Assembly: GCA_902789725.1 (NCBI GenBank)
Contig: CADAPC010000008.1
Location: forward strand, 1 to 55,946
DNA: 55,946 nt
Reading direction: 5' to 3'
Source of the DNA: an uncultured Bacteroidales bacterium
GTDB taxonomy: Bacteria; Bacteroidota; Bacteroidia; Bacteroidales; Bacteroidaceae
The notes below the pieces were generated by a model. It was not told the origin of the DNA and did not search any database. It was given only the letters and a program-made list of their open reading frames with translations. Made by a program: the position numbers and the translations under genes. Numbering within the stretch: the stretch's first letter is position 1; each line of letters begins with the position of its first letter. This document shows, piece after piece, positions 25,431-34,562 of the stretch.

Positions 25431-27740
25431 ATGAAAACACTAACGATAAAGTTTTTTGTTGCAGCAGTCCTGATGGTGCTGTGTGCTCAGAGTGCGGGTG
25501 CTCAGGGATGGGACGCACGTTTGTATTCCGAGATTGAGGGACGTATTCATGCGCCTGAATTTAGGGATAAGGTGTATGACGTAACTAAGTATGGCGCGTC
25601 GGAAGGTGCGAGTGCGGCTAAGAACCAGAAGGCTGTAAATAAGGCGATTGCAGTATGTTCTAAGAAGGGCGGCGGCGTGGTTCTTGTGCCTAAGGGACAG
25701 TATGTTACGGGTGCTATCCGTCTGCTGTCGAACGTAAACCTCCGTGTGGAGGAGGGCGCTACGCTTCTGTTTGCTTTTGAACCTGAACTGTACCCTTTGG
25801 TGCGCACTCGATGGGAGGGTTTGGACATTATGAACTACTCGCCTTGCATATACGCGAAGGGAGCGGTGAACGTGGCTGTGTCGGGCAAAGGAACGATTGA
25901 TGGCAACGGCAGCATGGACACTTGGTGGCCATGGTGCGGAGCAACTAAGTACGGCTTCGAGGCGGGGGTAACAAAGGAGAGTCAGGCAATGCCTTGGAAG
26001 GGCGATGATAGGTTCGGAAGGGATGCGCAGGGAGAGGTGCTGTCAAACAGGAACACGCTGCTGCAGATGTCTGACGAAGGCGTGCCTGTGGCTGAGCGCA
26101 GGTTTGGCATGGGACATGGAATGAGGCCGCAGCTGGTGAATTTCTTCGAGTGCGAGAACGTGCTTGTGGAAGATGTGACGCTGTTGCGCTCGCCTTTCTG
26201 GGTGGTACATCCTGTACTGTCGAGGAATGTGACTGTGCGTCGATGCACTATCGTGAATGACGGTCCGAACGGCGATGGCTGCGACCCTGAGTCGTGCGAG
26301 GATGTGCTGATTGAGGATTGTCTCTTCCGTACGGGCGATGACTGTATAGCCATTAAGAGCGGCAGAAATGCAGATGGGCGAAGGGCCGGCAGGGCTTCAA
26401 GGAATATCATCGTGAGGCGATGCACGATGCAGGATGGTCACGGAGGCGTGGTTATCGGCTCGGAGATTTCGGGCGGTGTGCAGAACGTGTTTGCTGAGGA
26501 TTGCAAGATGGATTCGCCTAACCTCGACAGGGTGTTGCGCATCAAGACGAACACGTGTCGCGGCGGTGTGACCGAGGGTGTGTACATGAGGAATGTAGAG
26601 GTGGGCGAGTGCCGAGAGGCGGTTATGAGAATCAACCTTGTGTATGAGCCAAAAGAGAGATCGAAGCGAGGCTTCGTGCCTACGGTGCGTAACGTGTATA
26701 TGGAGAATGTGACGTGCAAGAAGTCGCGCTACGGTGTGTTGCTGAACGGCCTTGAGGAGAGTTGCAATATATATAACGTTGAGGTGAAGAACTGCACCTT
26801 CGAGGGTGTAAAGGATGAGCCTGTGAGGCGCACGGGACAAAGCCGCAACGTGAGGTTTGAGAACCTTGTGGTGAACGGCAACTGCATTCTTGCGGAGAGA
26901 CCTTTCAAGCGCTATAGCCAGTGGATGACATGGAGCGAGATGGAGCGTGTGAAACAGCCTTATTACCTCGATTTCACCGATACCCTGAAGCGCCCCGAGG
27001 GGAAGTGGAGCTATGTGATGGGCATTGAACTGGAGAGTATGCTCGATGTGTATAAGGAGTATGGCGACAAAGATGTGCTGCAATATGTGAGTCGCTATCC
27101 AGAAAAGATGATTAGCCAGGAGGGAAGCGTAACAGGGTATAAGCTAAAGGATTACAATCTTGACAATGTGCGTACAGCTCACTTTCTGCTAAGGATGAAT
27201 GAGGTGGTGCCTCGCAATGGGAATGAGATTGCGCTGAAAACCCTCTTTCGCCAGCTTGAGGAGCAACCTCGCACGAAGGAGGGTGTGTGGTGGCACAAGG
27301 CAATATACGCAAATCAGGTGTGGCTTGACGGTATTTTCATGGGACTGCCATACTATGTGGCGGCTGCTGAGAAGATGAAGGGAAAGAAGGGTGCAAAGCG
27401 GTATTATGACGATGCTGTTGAGCAAATTACGCGCACGTTCAACAGAACGTACGATGCTGAGACAGGGCTGTGGAAGCATGCTTGGGACGAGACGCATTCC
27501 ATCTTCTGGGCGAATAAGGACACGGGCCTGTCGCAGCACACATGGGCGAGGGCTATGGGATGGTTTGCTATGGCTATGGTGGAGGTGCTGGATGCCTTGC
27601 CAGAGGATTATACCCGCAGGAGCGAGGTGAAGGAGATGCTGGGAAAGGTGATGGGTGCGGTGGTACGCTATCAGGATAAGGACACTGGTGTGTGGAGGGA
27701 TGTACTCGACGTGGTTGACGAGCGTAACTACTTAACGTGA
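25431..27740 (+). CDS. GH28-GH105 fusion, 3' end destroyed by IS insertion
   Basis: Secreted 769-residue product (signal peptide ending ...QSAGAQ), 27 bases after the regulator stop. Residues about 45-480 are a GH28 polygalacturonase beta-helix with all four family motifs: NGDGCDPESC, GDDCIAIKSG (Asp near 302-303), GHGGVVIGSE and RIKT. Residues about 525-769 are a GH105 unsaturated rhamnogalacturonyl hydrolase: WHKAIYANQVWLDGIFMG, HAWDETHSIFWANKD, WARAMGWFAMAM and DKDTGVWRDVLD. The frame stops one codon after NYL, inside the left terminal repeat of an IS982-type element at 27733. GH105 domains normally run on for roughly 75-110 residues with a second catalytic segment, and no continuation is found after the IS. 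The GH28 half may still work; the GH105 half is probably dead. Confidence 0.88.
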   Translation: MKTLTIKFFVAAVLMVLCAQSAGAQGWDARLYSEIEGRIHAPEFRDKVYDVTKYGASEGASAAKNQKAVNKAIAVCSKKGGGVVLVPKGQYVTGAIRLLSNVNLRVEEGATLLFAFEPELYPLVRTRWEGLDIMNYSPCIYAKGAVNVAVSGKGTIDGNGSMDTWWPWCGATKYGFEAGVTKESQAMPWKGDDRFGRDAQGEVLSNRNTLLQMSDEGVPVAERRFGMGHGMRPQLVNFFECENVLVEDVTLLRSPFWVVHPVLSRNVTVRRCTIVNDGPNGDGCDPESCEDVLIEDCLFRTGDDCIAIKSGRNADGRRAGRASRNIIVRRCTMQDGHGGVVIGSEISGGVQNVFAEDCKMDSPNLDRVLRIKTNTCRGGVTEGVYMRNVEVGECREAVMRINLVYEPKERSKRGFVPTVRNVYMENVTCKKSRYGVLLNGLEESCNIYNVEVKNCTFEGVKDEPVRRTGQSRNVRFENLVVNGNCILAERPFKRYSQWMTWSEMERVKQPYYLDFTDTLKRPEGKWSYVMGIELESMLDVYKEYGDKDVLQYVSRYPEKMISQEGSVTGYKLKDYNLDNVRTAHFLLRMNEVVPRNGNEIALKTLFRQLEEQPRTKEGVWWHKAIYANQVWLDGIFMGLPYYVAAAEKMKGKKGAKRYYDDAVEQITRTFNRTYDAETGLWKHAWDETHSIFWANKDTGLSQHTWARAMGWFAMAMVEVLDALPEDYTRRSEVKEMLGKVMGAVVRYQDKDTGVWRDVLDVVDERNYLT

Positions 27741-28775
27741 GTTCGATGAAATATAACCCATTGAAAATTTGGTAATTAGCGAAATTTTTAGTAACTTTGT
27801 AGTGAATAAAAACAATGAAACTAAAGAATTTCGCTATGATTACCGAGGACAAAGTTACTGAAATTTTCTGTATTGCAGATGATTTTTGCAAAGTTTTTGA
27901 TGCACAGATGGCAAAATATACGTTTAAGGCAGAAAGAAAGCGCAAATATCACCGTGAAAGCCGCATGTCGAAGGCGGAAATCATGGTGATAATGATACTC
28001 TTTCATTCATCAGGGTATCGCTGCTTGAAGCATTTCTATCTCGAAAAGGTATGCAAGCACATGCGCCATCTGTTTCCTGAGGTGGTCTCCTACAACCGTT
28101 TCGTTGAACTGGAACGTGAGATTGCCATCCCATTGATAGTGTTCATCAAGAAGGTTCTCCTGGGCAAGTGTACAGGCATCAGCTTTGTGGACAGCACCCC
28201 TCTGCATGTATGCAGGAATCAGAGAATCCATATTCACAAGACATTCAAGGGCATCGCACAAAGGGGCAAATGCTCCATGGGCTGGTTCTTTGGATTCAAG
28301 CTTCACCTGATATGCAATGAGAAGGGAGAATTGCTCAACTTTATGATAACACCAGGTGACGTGGATGACAGGAAACCTCTTGAATATAAAGCTTTTGTAG
28401 AATTCATATATGGAAAACTCGTTGGCGACAAAGGGTACATTGGCAAGCGTCTTTTCGAAAGGCTCTTTGTGGATGGCATACAACTTATAACGAAACTGAA
28501 GCGCAACATGAAGGGAGCATTGATGTCCGTATCCGACAAACTGCTTCTCAGGAAGAGGGCTATAATAGAGACAGTGAATGACGAGCTGAAGAACATTGCT
28601 CAAGTTGAGCATTCAAGACATAGAAGCTTTGACAATTTCGTCGTCAACCTTCTGGGAGGTATAGCTGCATACTGCTACTTCCCAAAGAAACCATCCATAC
28701 GAGTACAGACCGTTGATATTTCAAATGACAGACAGCTTACTTTATTCTAAAGTATATTTCGTCGAACTCACGTTA
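27733..28775 (+). mobile_element. IS982-family insertion sequence
   Basis: A 1043-bp element bounded by 23-base terminal inverted repeats: left 27733-27755 (TAACGTGAGTTCGATG...) and right 28753-28775, identical in 22 of 23 places. It encodes one transposase in the plus direction. It interrupts the GH105 part of the preceding gene. I find no target duplication: the left flank ends ...AACTACT and the right begins TTTAATAA. This points to an adjacent deletion or recombination between two copies. Confidence 0.85.
27815..28750 (+). CDS. IS982-family transposase (DDE)
   Basis: A 311-residue transposase filling the element. DDE-type signature blocks are visible: FVDSTPLHVCRNQRI (first Asp), GWFFGFKLHLICNEKGE, TPGDVDDR, GDKGYIGKRLFE (second Asp) and RAIIETVNDELKN (Glu), the usual order for IS982 and relatives known from Bacteroides and Porphyromonas. 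The frame is intact from ATG to stop, so the element may still move. The N-terminal HTH region (about 45-95) binds the terminal repeats in this family. It stops three bases before the right inverted repeat. Confidence 0.93.
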   Translation: MKLKNFAMITEDKVTEIFCIADDFCKVFDAQMAKYTFKAERKRKYHRESRMSKAEIMVIMILFHSSGYRCLKHFYLEKVCKHMRHLFPEVVSYNRFVELEREIAIPLIVFIKKVLLGKCTGISFVDSTPLHVCRNQRIHIHKTFKGIAQRGKCSMGWFFGFKLHLICNEKGELLNFMITPGDVDDRKPLEYKAFVEFIYGKLVGDKGYIGKRLFERLFVDGIQLITKLKRNMKGALMSVSDKLLLRKRAIIETVNDELKNIAQVEHSRHRSFDNFVVNLLGGIAAYCYFPKKPSIRVQTVDISNDRQLTLF

Positions 28776-29039
28776 TTTAATAATGACAGACTATCCATCT
28801 TATCAAGATTGACAACGAAACGAACAACCCCACTGCTTTTTAGAAACAATGCCGATTGTCAGTCGGGTTGTTGTTCCCAAAATGTTCCCACTTATCTTTA
28901 GCGTGAGAGATGTCTATTTGGCTCAGTATGCTATGAATAAATTTCTTGAACTCACAAGAAATCACATTGAATTTCGGAAGGTCGCCTAAAGGTCACTTCG
29001 GGCTCTCTATGTTCACCTCATGTTCACCAAGAAAAGAAA
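28776..29039. other. Gene-free flank between IS and tRNA-Met, possible remnant
   Basis: About 260 bases with no convincing gene. There is a 13-base inverted repeat with one mismatch (28823-28835 with 28860-28872), a direct repeat of GTTCCCA (28872-28890), and a 35-codon open frame from 28882 to 28989 of unknown nature. None of it continues the GH105 sequence cut by the IS. Closeness to a tRNA gene suggests a decayed integration site. Confidence 0.4.
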
Positions 29040-29068
29040 AAGCACCTACAATATCTTTGTAGGTGCTT
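29040..29068 (-). terminator. Rho-independent terminator of the tRNA operon
   Basis: A perfect 11-bp inverted repeat (29040-29050 with 29058-29068) has a 7-base loop. On the minus strand it is followed by a T-rich run (complement of GAAAAGAAAAA), just downstream of the minus-strand tRNA genes. Confidence 0.8.
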
Positions 29069-29079
29069 GATTTTCAGTG

Positions 29080-29153
29080 TGGACCAGCTTGGGCTTGAAC
29101 CAAGGACCTCCAGATTATGAGTCTGTTGCTCTAACCGACTGAGCTACAAGTCC
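29080..29153 (-). tRNA. tRNA-Met (CAT)
   Basis: The minus strand folds as a tRNA: acceptor GGACTTG/CTGGTCC (one T-T mismatch), D arm TAGCTCAGTCGGTTAGAGC, anticodon loop CTCATAA with anticodon CAT, and T arm CTTGG-TTCAAGC-CCAAG. CCA is not encoded. CAT could also mark the lysidine-modified tRNA-Ile, but the D and anticodon arms look like elongator Met. Confidence 0.88.
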
Positions 29154-29260
29154 AAAAGTAAGAAGGGGGATACCTTTGTTTGGAGCGAGATGCCTTAGAA
29201 GAAGTGCTTATGAGACCTTTGGGTGGTCATAAATGAACCTTAGATACCCTTTTCCCTGAG

Positions 29261-29333
29261 GTTGTGCTACCAGGATTCGAACCTGGAATGACAGAACCAA
29301 AACCTGTAGTGTTACCATTACACCATAGCACAA
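29261..29333 (-). tRNA. tRNA-Gln (TTG)
   Basis: The minus strand gives a cloverleaf with a perfect 7-bp acceptor (TTGTGCT/AGCACAA), anticodon stem ACAGG/TCTGT, loop TTTTGGT with anticodon TTG, and T arm CCAGG-TTCGAAT-CCTGG. CCA is not encoded. It is 107 bases upstream of the Met gene in the same direction, so they are likely co-transcribed. Confidence 0.92.
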
Positions 29334-29472
29334 TCCTTATATAAGCGTTCTGCAACATCGAAGCTTTTGTGTGAAAAGAGTCGCTTGTGTTACGAATGCG
29401 GCTGCAAAGTTAGTGCTTTTTTTTTATTCTCAAAAGAATTTTCAGGAAAAATATCTAAAAAATTGAGTTTTA

Positions 29473-29504
29473 TTTGTCTTTCTTGGGAAATATCTGTACC
29501 TTTG
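29473..29504 (+). promoter_or_regulatory. Consensus promoter for psd
   Basis: TTTG (29473-29476), 20 bases, then TACCTTTG (29497-29504). It fixes the transcript start near 29511 and so rules out the longer open start at 29367 for psd. Confidence 0.8.
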
Positions 29505-29558
29505 CATACAATAATGGTTGCGCTGAGCGCAAAAGGCGTGGTATTAATTAATATCGTC

Positions 29559-30266
29559 ATGTCGAAAGAAAAACCTCTGATACATAATAAACGTAGAAAT
29601 AAAATTCGTCTTCATCATGAAGGAACGCATACATTGCTTTATACGGGCATTGTAGCGGCTATAATTATTGTTTTGGCTTGGTTTTCAAGGGACACATTGG
29701 TTTGGGGGTCCTATATCGTGATAGCTTTAGTGCTCATTGTGTATGGCATCCTTTTGAACTTTTTCCGTTGTCCGATTCGTATGTTCAATGGACCAACGAA
29801 TAATTCAGTGGTAGCTCCGGCTGATGGACATATTGTTGTAATAGAAGAGGTGGATGAAGATGAGTATTTTCATGACAGGCGTTTGATGATATCCATTTTC
29901 ATGAGTCTCACAAATGTGCATGCCAATTGGATTCCGTGTGAAGGCACCATCGTGAAGGTGGCTCATCAGGATGGTAACTATTTGAAGGCTTATTTGCCCA
30001 AGGCGAGTACGGAGAATGAACGCTCGATGGTAGTTATTCGTACATATCATGGAGTGGAAGTAATGGCTCGTCAAATCGCCGGAGCGATGGCTCGTAGAAT
30101 TGTTACTTACCCAAAGGAAGGAGAAGAATGCTTCATTGATGACCACATGGGTTTCATTAAATTTGGTAGCCGTGTGGACGTGTACCTTCCATTGGGGACA
30201 GAAGTCCTTGTAAAGATGGGGCAGGCAACCGTGGGAGATGAAACGTTGATTGCGCGTTTGAAATAA
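29559..30266 (+). CDS. psd: Phosphatidylserine decarboxylase
   Basis: A 235-residue membrane enzyme making phosphatidylethanolamine from phosphatidylserine. Two hydrophobic helices near the N-terminus (about 27-70) anchor it. [14 protein letters not shown] and [16 protein letters not shown] are family blocks. The self-cleavage site is F202-G203-S204 in [12 protein letters not shown]: the Ser becomes the pyruvoyl group, as in short-form enzymes with a GS(T/S/R) site. The ATG at 29559 is chosen over the far upstream start because the promoter lies between them. The next gene, pssA, makes its substrate, so the pair is a complete two-step route to phosphatidylethanolamine. Confidence 0.93.
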   Translation: MSKEKPLIHNKRRNKIRLHHEGTHTLLYTGIVAAIIIVLAWFSRDTLVWGSYIVIALVLIVYGILLNFFRCPIRMFNGPTNNSVVAPADGHIVVIEEVDEDEYFHDRRLMISIFMSLTNVHANWIPCEGTIVKVAHQDGNYLKAYLPKASTENERSMVVIRTYHGVEVMARQIAGAMARRIVTYPKEGEECFIDDHMGFIKFGSRVDVYLPLGTEVLVKMGQATVGDETLIARLK

Positions 30267-30350
30267 GGCGGACAGCTCTTATAGGAATAGGGTACAAAAG
30301 AAAGTGAAAAATGTGTGAGGGGAGGCTCACATAAAAGGGAAAATGACAGA

Positions 30351-31112
30351 ATGAAAAAGCATATACCAAATATCATTACAAGCTGCAATCTTATTTGTGG
30401 GTGCATAGCTACGTACAGCGCCTTTTATCATGGGTATCAGGCGGCGTTTTTATTTATCTTGTTAGGAGCCGTTTTTGACTTTTTTGATGGGATGACAGCT
30501 CGTGCGCTTGGTGTGAGTGGACGGTTAGGTGTGGAGCTGGATTCATTGGCCGATTGTGTGACGTTTGGTGTAGCACCTTCGGCCATGCTCTTTACGTTGT
30601 TCAATCATGTGGCTTATCCTGTGTGGATGGGCACCGATTTCGTCTTTCGTGTTATGCCATTTACCGCTTTTTTGATGGCGGCTTTCTCTGCCTTACGGTT
30701 GGCAAAGTTCAACATTGACGAGCGCCAGCACACGGGTTTCATCGGAATGCCCACCCCTGCCAATGCCATTTTTTGGGGAGCTCTTATTTCCAGTAGTGAA
30801 GCTTGGTTGACAGGTCCTCGTTTCAATGCTTTATTCTTGTTCCTGTTCATGCTGCTGTTTTGCTGGCTCCTTGTGTGTGAGGTGCCCATGTTTGCATTCA
30901 AGAGCTTGTCGTGGAAGAAGGACAAAATAAAATTTCTGTTTTTAGGTTTGGCCATCGTTTCGTTGGCAACAGGCGCATTGGCAGGTTATTTCGATGCCGA
31001 AGTTACAGTTTGGCAGGGTTTGTTCCGAGGGGCGGCAGCTTGCATCGGTCTTTATGTCGCAATGTCCATTGTGGCATCAATTTTGCCTAAGCAAGAAGCA
31101 CGAGGAGAATGA
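30351..31112 (+). CDS. pssA: CDP-diacylglycerol--serine O-phosphatidyltransferase
   Basis: A 253-residue integral membrane enzyme that joins serine to CDP-diacylglycerol. The CDP-alcohol phosphotransferase signature, DGMTARALGVSGRLGVELD followed by SLAD, reads D-G-x2-A-R-x8-G-x3-D-x3-D exactly, at about residues 44-66. Seven or so hydrophobic helices follow. The open frame extends 12 codons upstream, but ATG 30351 gives the usual family start MKKHIPNIITSCNL. It lies 84 bases after psd, in the same operon, and its product is the substrate of Psd. Confidence 0.93.
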   Translation: MKKHIPNIITSCNLICGCIATYSAFYHGYQAAFLFILLGAVFDFFDGMTARALGVSGRLGVELDSLADCVTFGVAPSAMLFTLFNHVAYPVWMGTDFVFRVMPFTAFLMAAFSALRLAKFNIDERQHTGFIGMPTPANAIFWGALISSSEAWLTGPRFNALFLFLFMLLFCWLLVCEVPMFAFKSLSWKKDKIKFLFLGLAIVSLATGALAGYFDAEVTVWQGLFRGAAACIGLYVAMSIVASILPKQEARGE

Positions 31113-31141
31113 GCTCCTCCAACTAAAACGACTGCATAGAC

Positions 31142-31444
31142 ATGGAAGCATTCCTTACAGCCATTCTGTTTATCTTTGTTTTCACCGTGGGTCTTGTGGC
31201 TCTTGGTGTTTATTTGATGAGTAAACTGGTGGGCGGTTTCACTAATTTGAAATCCCTCTATCGGTTGTTCTCGGGTAAGAAAACTCCAAACGAAAAGCCC
31301 CAATCCGCCAAAATGTCAGATTCCAACTCTTCCTCGCGTACATATAATAATGGCCAATCTTCATCTGTCCATTCTCAGGCAGATGGCAAGATGTTCGGAC
31401 AAGGCGAAGGCGTTTACGTGGATTTTGAGGAAGTGAAAGAGTAG
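31142..31444 (+). CDS. DUF4834-family small membrane protein
   Basis: A 100-residue protein with one N-terminal membrane helix (about 4-30, FLTAILFIFVFTVGLVALGVY), then a basic and Ser/Asn-rich linker and an acidic end (GEGVYVDFEEVKE). This layout matches DUF4834, which is regularly found after pssA in Bacteroidales. Function is unknown. It lies 29 bases after pssA and is co-transcribed with it. Its 3' end faces proA. Confidence 0.85.
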   Translation: MEAFLTAILFIFVFTVGLVALGVYLMSKLVGGFTNLKSLYRLFSGKKTPNEKPQSAKMSDSNSSSRTYNNGQSSSVHSQADGKMFGQGEGVYVDFEEVKE

Positions 31445-31450
31445 GGCTGG

Positions 31451-31476
31451 GGAGCGTGCATTTTTTTAGCCGCTCC
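31451..31476. terminator. Weak terminator between convergent DUF4834 gene and proA
   Basis: GGAGCG (31451-31456) pairs with CGCTCC (31471-31476) around a 14-base loop holding seven T residues. It fills the 39-base gap between two genes that end facing each other. The stem is short. Confidence 0.35.
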
Positions 31477-31483
31477 TGTCCAT

Positions 31484-32731
31484 TCATTTTGGCCGCACTT
31501 GTCCGTTCCCTTCGATTATCCACTTGTAGGTGCAGATTTCTTCCAGCGCCATAGGGCCGCGTGCGTGTAGCTTTTGGGTGGAAATGCCGATTTCCGCTCC
31601 GAGGCCGAACTGAGCACCATCGGTGAAAGAAGTGGGGGCGTTGTGATAAACGCAAGCGGCATCCACTTGTGCTATGAACTTATTAGCCGTAGTGCGGTTC
31701 TCCGTGATGATACATTCTGAATGCCCCGAACCAAACTTGCGGATGTGACAGATGGCTTCATCGGCCGAAGTAACTGTCTTGATGGCCATTGTGTAGGCTT
31801 GGAACTCTGTGCCATAGCTCTCTCCCGTAGAAGGCTTCAGCAAAGATTCCAGATAGTTTCCGCTGAGGGCTGCTAAGGCTGGTTCATCAGCATAGATGAG
31901 CACATTACTCTCCTTCAATGGGGCGCAGATGGTGGGGAGGTCAGCGAGTCGCTCTGCATGAATAATTGTGCAATCGAGGGCGTTGCACACACTCACGCGG
32001 CGAGTTTTGGCATTGTTAATGATGCGTGCCCCCTTCTCCGCATCGCCATCTATGTCGAAATAAGCATGGCAAACCCCTGCTCCCGTTTCGATGACAGGAA
32101 CAGAAGCCTCCTGGCGCACAAAATCGATAAGACGCTTGCTGCCGCGAGGAATGACCAGGTCAACCCATTCGTTGGCGTGCAATAAAGCTCCAGTGGCTTC
32201 GTGAGTGGCAGGGAGGAGCGTGATGGCGTTCTCATTGATGTTGAAATCGTGGAGCACCGATTTGATGAGGCCCACGATAGCTCGATTGCTGTCATCGGCA
32301 TCCTTTCCTCCTTTCAACACGCAAGCACTTCCAGCCTTGAGGCAAAGTGAAAAGACATCGAAGGTGACGTTGGGGCGTGCTTCGTAAACAATGCCAATCA
32401 CCCCGAAAGGCACACTCACTCGCTTTAAATCCAATCCGTTAGGAAGAACAGCGTGTTTCAGCACTTTGCCAAGAGGCGAGGGTAGTGTGGCCACATTATG
32501 CGTGTCGGCCGCAATGCCCTCGATGCGCTCTTTTGTGAGTTTCAGACGGTCGTACATGGGGTTTGCAGGGTCCATGCGGCTTAGGTCCTTGGCATTGGCA
32601 GCCAAAATGTTGTCCGTTTCAGCAATGGCTCGTTCGGCCACTGCCATCAACACTTGATTGATGGTGTCGGTATTAAGCAAGGCAAGGTCGATGCTCGCAT
32701 CTTTCGATGCCTGAAAAATATCTTCTAACAT
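31484..32731 (-). CDS. proA: Glutamate-5-semialdehyde dehydrogenase (gamma-glutamyl phosphate reductase)
   Basis: A 415-residue NADPH-dependent enzyme, second step of proline synthesis from glutamate, whose product closes to pyrroline-5-carboxylate. Family blocks: [32 protein letters not shown], and the catalytic Cys in [11 protein letters not shown]. The C-terminal [22 protein letters not shown] is typical. The start is ATG 32731 (MLEDIFQAS), overlapping the end of proB by 7 bases, which implies translational coupling. An ATG five codons further up is possible. It ends the minus-strand cluster that begins at hypD. Confidence 0.95.
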   Translation of the reverse strand: MLEDIFQASKDASIDLALLNTDTINQVLMAVAERAIAETDNILAANAKDLSRMDPANPMYDRLKLTKERIEGIAADTHNVATLPSPLGKVLKHAVLPNGLDLKRVSVPFGVIGIVYEARPNVTFDVFSLCLKAGSACVLKGGKDADDSNRAIVGLIKSVLHDFNINENAITLLPATHEATGALLHANEWVDLVIPRGSKRLIDFVRQEASVPVIETGAGVCHAYFDIDGDAEKGARIINNAKTRRVSVCNALDCTIIHAERLADLPTICAPLKESNVLIYADEPALAALSGNYLESLLKPSTGESYGTEFQAYTMAIKTVTSADEAICHIRKFGSGHSECIITENRTTANKFIAQVDAACVYHNAPTSFTDGAQFGLGAEIGISTQKLHARGPMALEEICTYKWIIEGNGQVRPK

Positions 32732-33489
32732 AAAAATTCGGTGCAAGGTGTATTGTCTCTGTCGTTCATTAGTTTAATGAGGATGTCGTCTCTTTTTCCG
32801 TTGGCTATGATGACGCTGATGCCAGCAGCAGCTGTTTGTGCGGCTATGTTCGTTTTGCTCTGCATGCCCCCACGCCCAGCCGAAGACTTCTTGCTTTGGA
32901 TGTAGTCGCTCAAGTCCTTGCCTGGTTTTACGATGCTGACAAGTCGCGACTCTGGGTTGGCGGGGTCGCCTGTGTAGATGCCGTCGATGTTGCTCAGAAT
33001 AATGAGCATTTGCGATTGTGTCATGCGAGCTATGAGACCAGAAAGTTCGTCGTTGTCGGTAAACATCAGCTCCGTCACCGACACGGTGTCGTTCTCGTTC
33101 ACAATGGGCAGCACGCCGTTCTCCAGCATCACACGCATACAGTTCTCTTGATTTTTTCGATGTTCCGAATCGGAGAAATTCTCTTTCGTGGTGAGCACTT
33201 GCCCTACTGAGATGCCGTACTCGCGAAATAGTTCGAAGTAGCGGTTGATGAGCTTCGCCTGACCTACTGCGGAAAAGAGTTGCCGCTGATCCACCGAATC
33301 GAGGTCGTGCTGAATATGCTTGAGTTCGCTTCGTCCGCTTGCTACAGCACCCGAGGAAACGAGGATGATTTCGTATCCTTGCTTTCGCAAGCAGGCAATT
33401 TGGTCAACAAGCGCCGACATGCGCGTGAAGTCGAGCGAGCCGTCTTGCCGTGTCAGCACATTGCTTCCAATCTTGATTGTTATTCTCAT
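32725..33489 (-). CDS. proB: Glutamate 5-kinase, short form without PUA domain
   Basis: A 254-residue amino-acid kinase that phosphorylates glutamate to start proline synthesis. [17 protein letters not shown] opens the ATP site, [10 protein letters not shown] is the glutamate site, and VNENDTVSV and [10 protein letters not shown] are also family blocks. It stops after the kinase domain; E. coli ProB has a C-terminal PUA domain of about 100 residues that is missing here, as in many Bacteroidota. Feedback inhibition by proline depends on the kinase domain and cannot be judged. It is 66 bases downstream of the activating-enzyme gene, so it may be read from the same transcript. Confidence 0.94.
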   Translation of the reverse strand: MRITIKIGSNVLTRQDGSLDFTRMSALVDQIACLRKQGYEIILVSSGAVASGRSELKHIQHDLDSVDQRQLFSAVGQAKLINRYFELFREYGISVGQVLTTKENFSDSEHRKNQENCMRVMLENGVLPIVNENDTVSVTELMFTDNDELSGLIARMTQSQMLIILSNIDGIYTGDPANPESRLVSIVKPGKDLSDYIQSKKSSAGRGGMQSKTNIAAQTAAAGISVIIANGKRDDILIKLMNDRDNTPCTEFLC

Positions 33490-33555
33490 GTTTTTAATAT
33501 AATAGGTGTAAATGTATCTGTCACATGAATTGTGAGGTGTCTCACCCCACTCGCT

Positions 33556-34461
33556 TCATCCGCCAATTTTGGCGCTCAACCCATGCTTTTGCATTATGCT
33601 GAGGGCATGTTGTTGCAGTTCCTCCGACGGAGCTTTCATGGCCAACGTGTCAGGGTTGTATTCAGTGCCCAATCGGGCATGCTTGCCTTTCCCTACATCG
33701 TGATAAACCAGCAAGTTCACCACGTCGGGCTTGGTTGGTAAAGAAGCGAGAAATTCGGCTGAAGCGTTCAGATTCTCGTCGTCAGCATTCACCCCCACAA
33801 TGAGCGGAATGCGAATCCAGAACCGCTTGCCCATTTCGCTCAGCATGCGGATGTTGGCAAGAATCTGCTCGTTCGGCACACGCGTGTATCGCCGATGCTT
33901 TTCGCTGTCCATCAACTTCAAATCTACCAGAAAGAGTTCGCACCTTTCAGCCACGCGACTCACCGTTTCAGCCGATGCAAACAGAGTGGTATCTACTGTG
34001 CGATGTATTGCTCTTTTGCCCAGTTCGTCAAGCACCTCACACAGATAGTCGGCATGCATCAAAGGTTCTCCTCCACACATCGTCACTCCTCCTCCGCTCT
34101 CTTCCATCACTTGCCGCTCCTTCTCCACCACCGCCATCAGGTCGTCCAGCTTCCATTCTTTGCCAGCCATTTCCAGTGCGAGGGTGGGGCATTCGTCTGT
34201 GCAGCACCCACAAGCTATGCAATGCCCCAGGTCTTTGATGCCGTCGGGTGTGAGGACGAGGTTTTTCTCTGGGCACACCTCCACGCAACTTTGGCAACCG
34301 ATGCACTTTTTCTTCGTGTACATCTTCACCGGCTTCTCAGTAAACCCTTCGGGGTTGTGGCACCACACACAGCGCAATGGGCACCCCTTCATGAAGAGTG
34401 TTGTGCGAATGCCAGGTCCGTCGTTGATGGCAAAACGTTTTATGTCGAAAATTAGCGCCAT
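33556..34461 (-). CDS. Glycyl-radical enzyme activase with two extra 4Fe-4S clusters (for the hydroxyproline dehydratase)
   Basis: A 301-residue radical-SAM enzyme. The SAM cluster motif is C-P-L-R-C-V-W-C (C-x3-C-x2-C) near residues 27-34. Between it and the rest of the barrel is a ferredoxin-like insert with CIGCQSCVEVCP and CIACGCCTDECP, which would bind two further 4Fe-4S clusters. PflA lacks this insert; activases of dehydratase-type glycyl-radical enzymes have it. It would take H from the Gly787 equivalent of the enzyme at 35078-37516. The open frame runs back to 34758, but the extension is repeat-derived sequence; ATG 34461 (MALIFDIKRFAINDG) is the family start. MsrA lies between enzyme and activase, which is unusual. 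Confidence 0.9.
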   Translation of the reverse strand: MALIFDIKRFAINDGPGIRTTLFMKGCPLRCVWCHNPEGFTEKPVKMYTKKKCIGCQSCVEVCPEKNLVLTPDGIKDLGHCIACGCCTDECPTLALEMAGKEWKLDDLMAVVEKERQVMEESGGGVTMCGGEPLMHADYLCEVLDELGKRAIHRTVDTTLFASAETVSRVAERCELFLVDLKLMDSEKHRRYTRVPNEQILANIRMLSEMGKRFWIRIPLIVGVNADDENLNASAEFLASLPTKPDVVNLLVYHDVGKGKHARLGTEYNPDTLAMKAPSEELQQHALSIMQKHGLSAKIGG

Positions 34462-34465
34462 GTTT

Positions 34466-34562
34466 GGAAGTGAAGAGTGAAAAGTGAAGAGTGAAAAGTC
34501 TAAGTTACCTTTGGGAGTGAAAAAGTGAACCTTTAGCGGCGTAGCCCAAAAATCTGAGTTAC
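34466..34562. repeat. Dispersed intergenic repeat, copy A
   Basis: The reverse complement holds AAGTAACTCAGATTTTTGG, then a variable stretch, GGTTCACTTTTTCACT, then a second AAGGTAACTTAGACTTTTC and several units of TTCACTTTTCACTC. Copy D (52485) matches the first half nearly base for base, and copy C (47104) matches the second half. It fills the gap between activase and msrA, and its AAGTAA supplies the msrA stop codon. Confidence 0.7.

Noticed and set aside
8166..27740. Standard SusC/SusD-type polysaccharide utilization locus
   Set aside because: No TonB-dependent receptor or SusD-like lipoprotein is encoded between 8166 and 27740, so the term is avoided in its strict sense.
28882..28989. 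35-codon open frame after the IS element
   Set aside because: There is no recognisable family, ribosome site or conservation evidence. It is noted only as part of a remnant flank.
29080..29153. tRNA-Ile with modified CAT anticodon
   Set aside because: CAT alone does not exclude it, but the arms resemble elongator tRNA-Met more closely. The call stays tRNA-Met with slightly lowered confidence.
29367..29558. Upstream extension of psd
   Set aside because: A consensus promoter at 29473-29504 lies inside it, and the extra 64 residues do not resemble the family.
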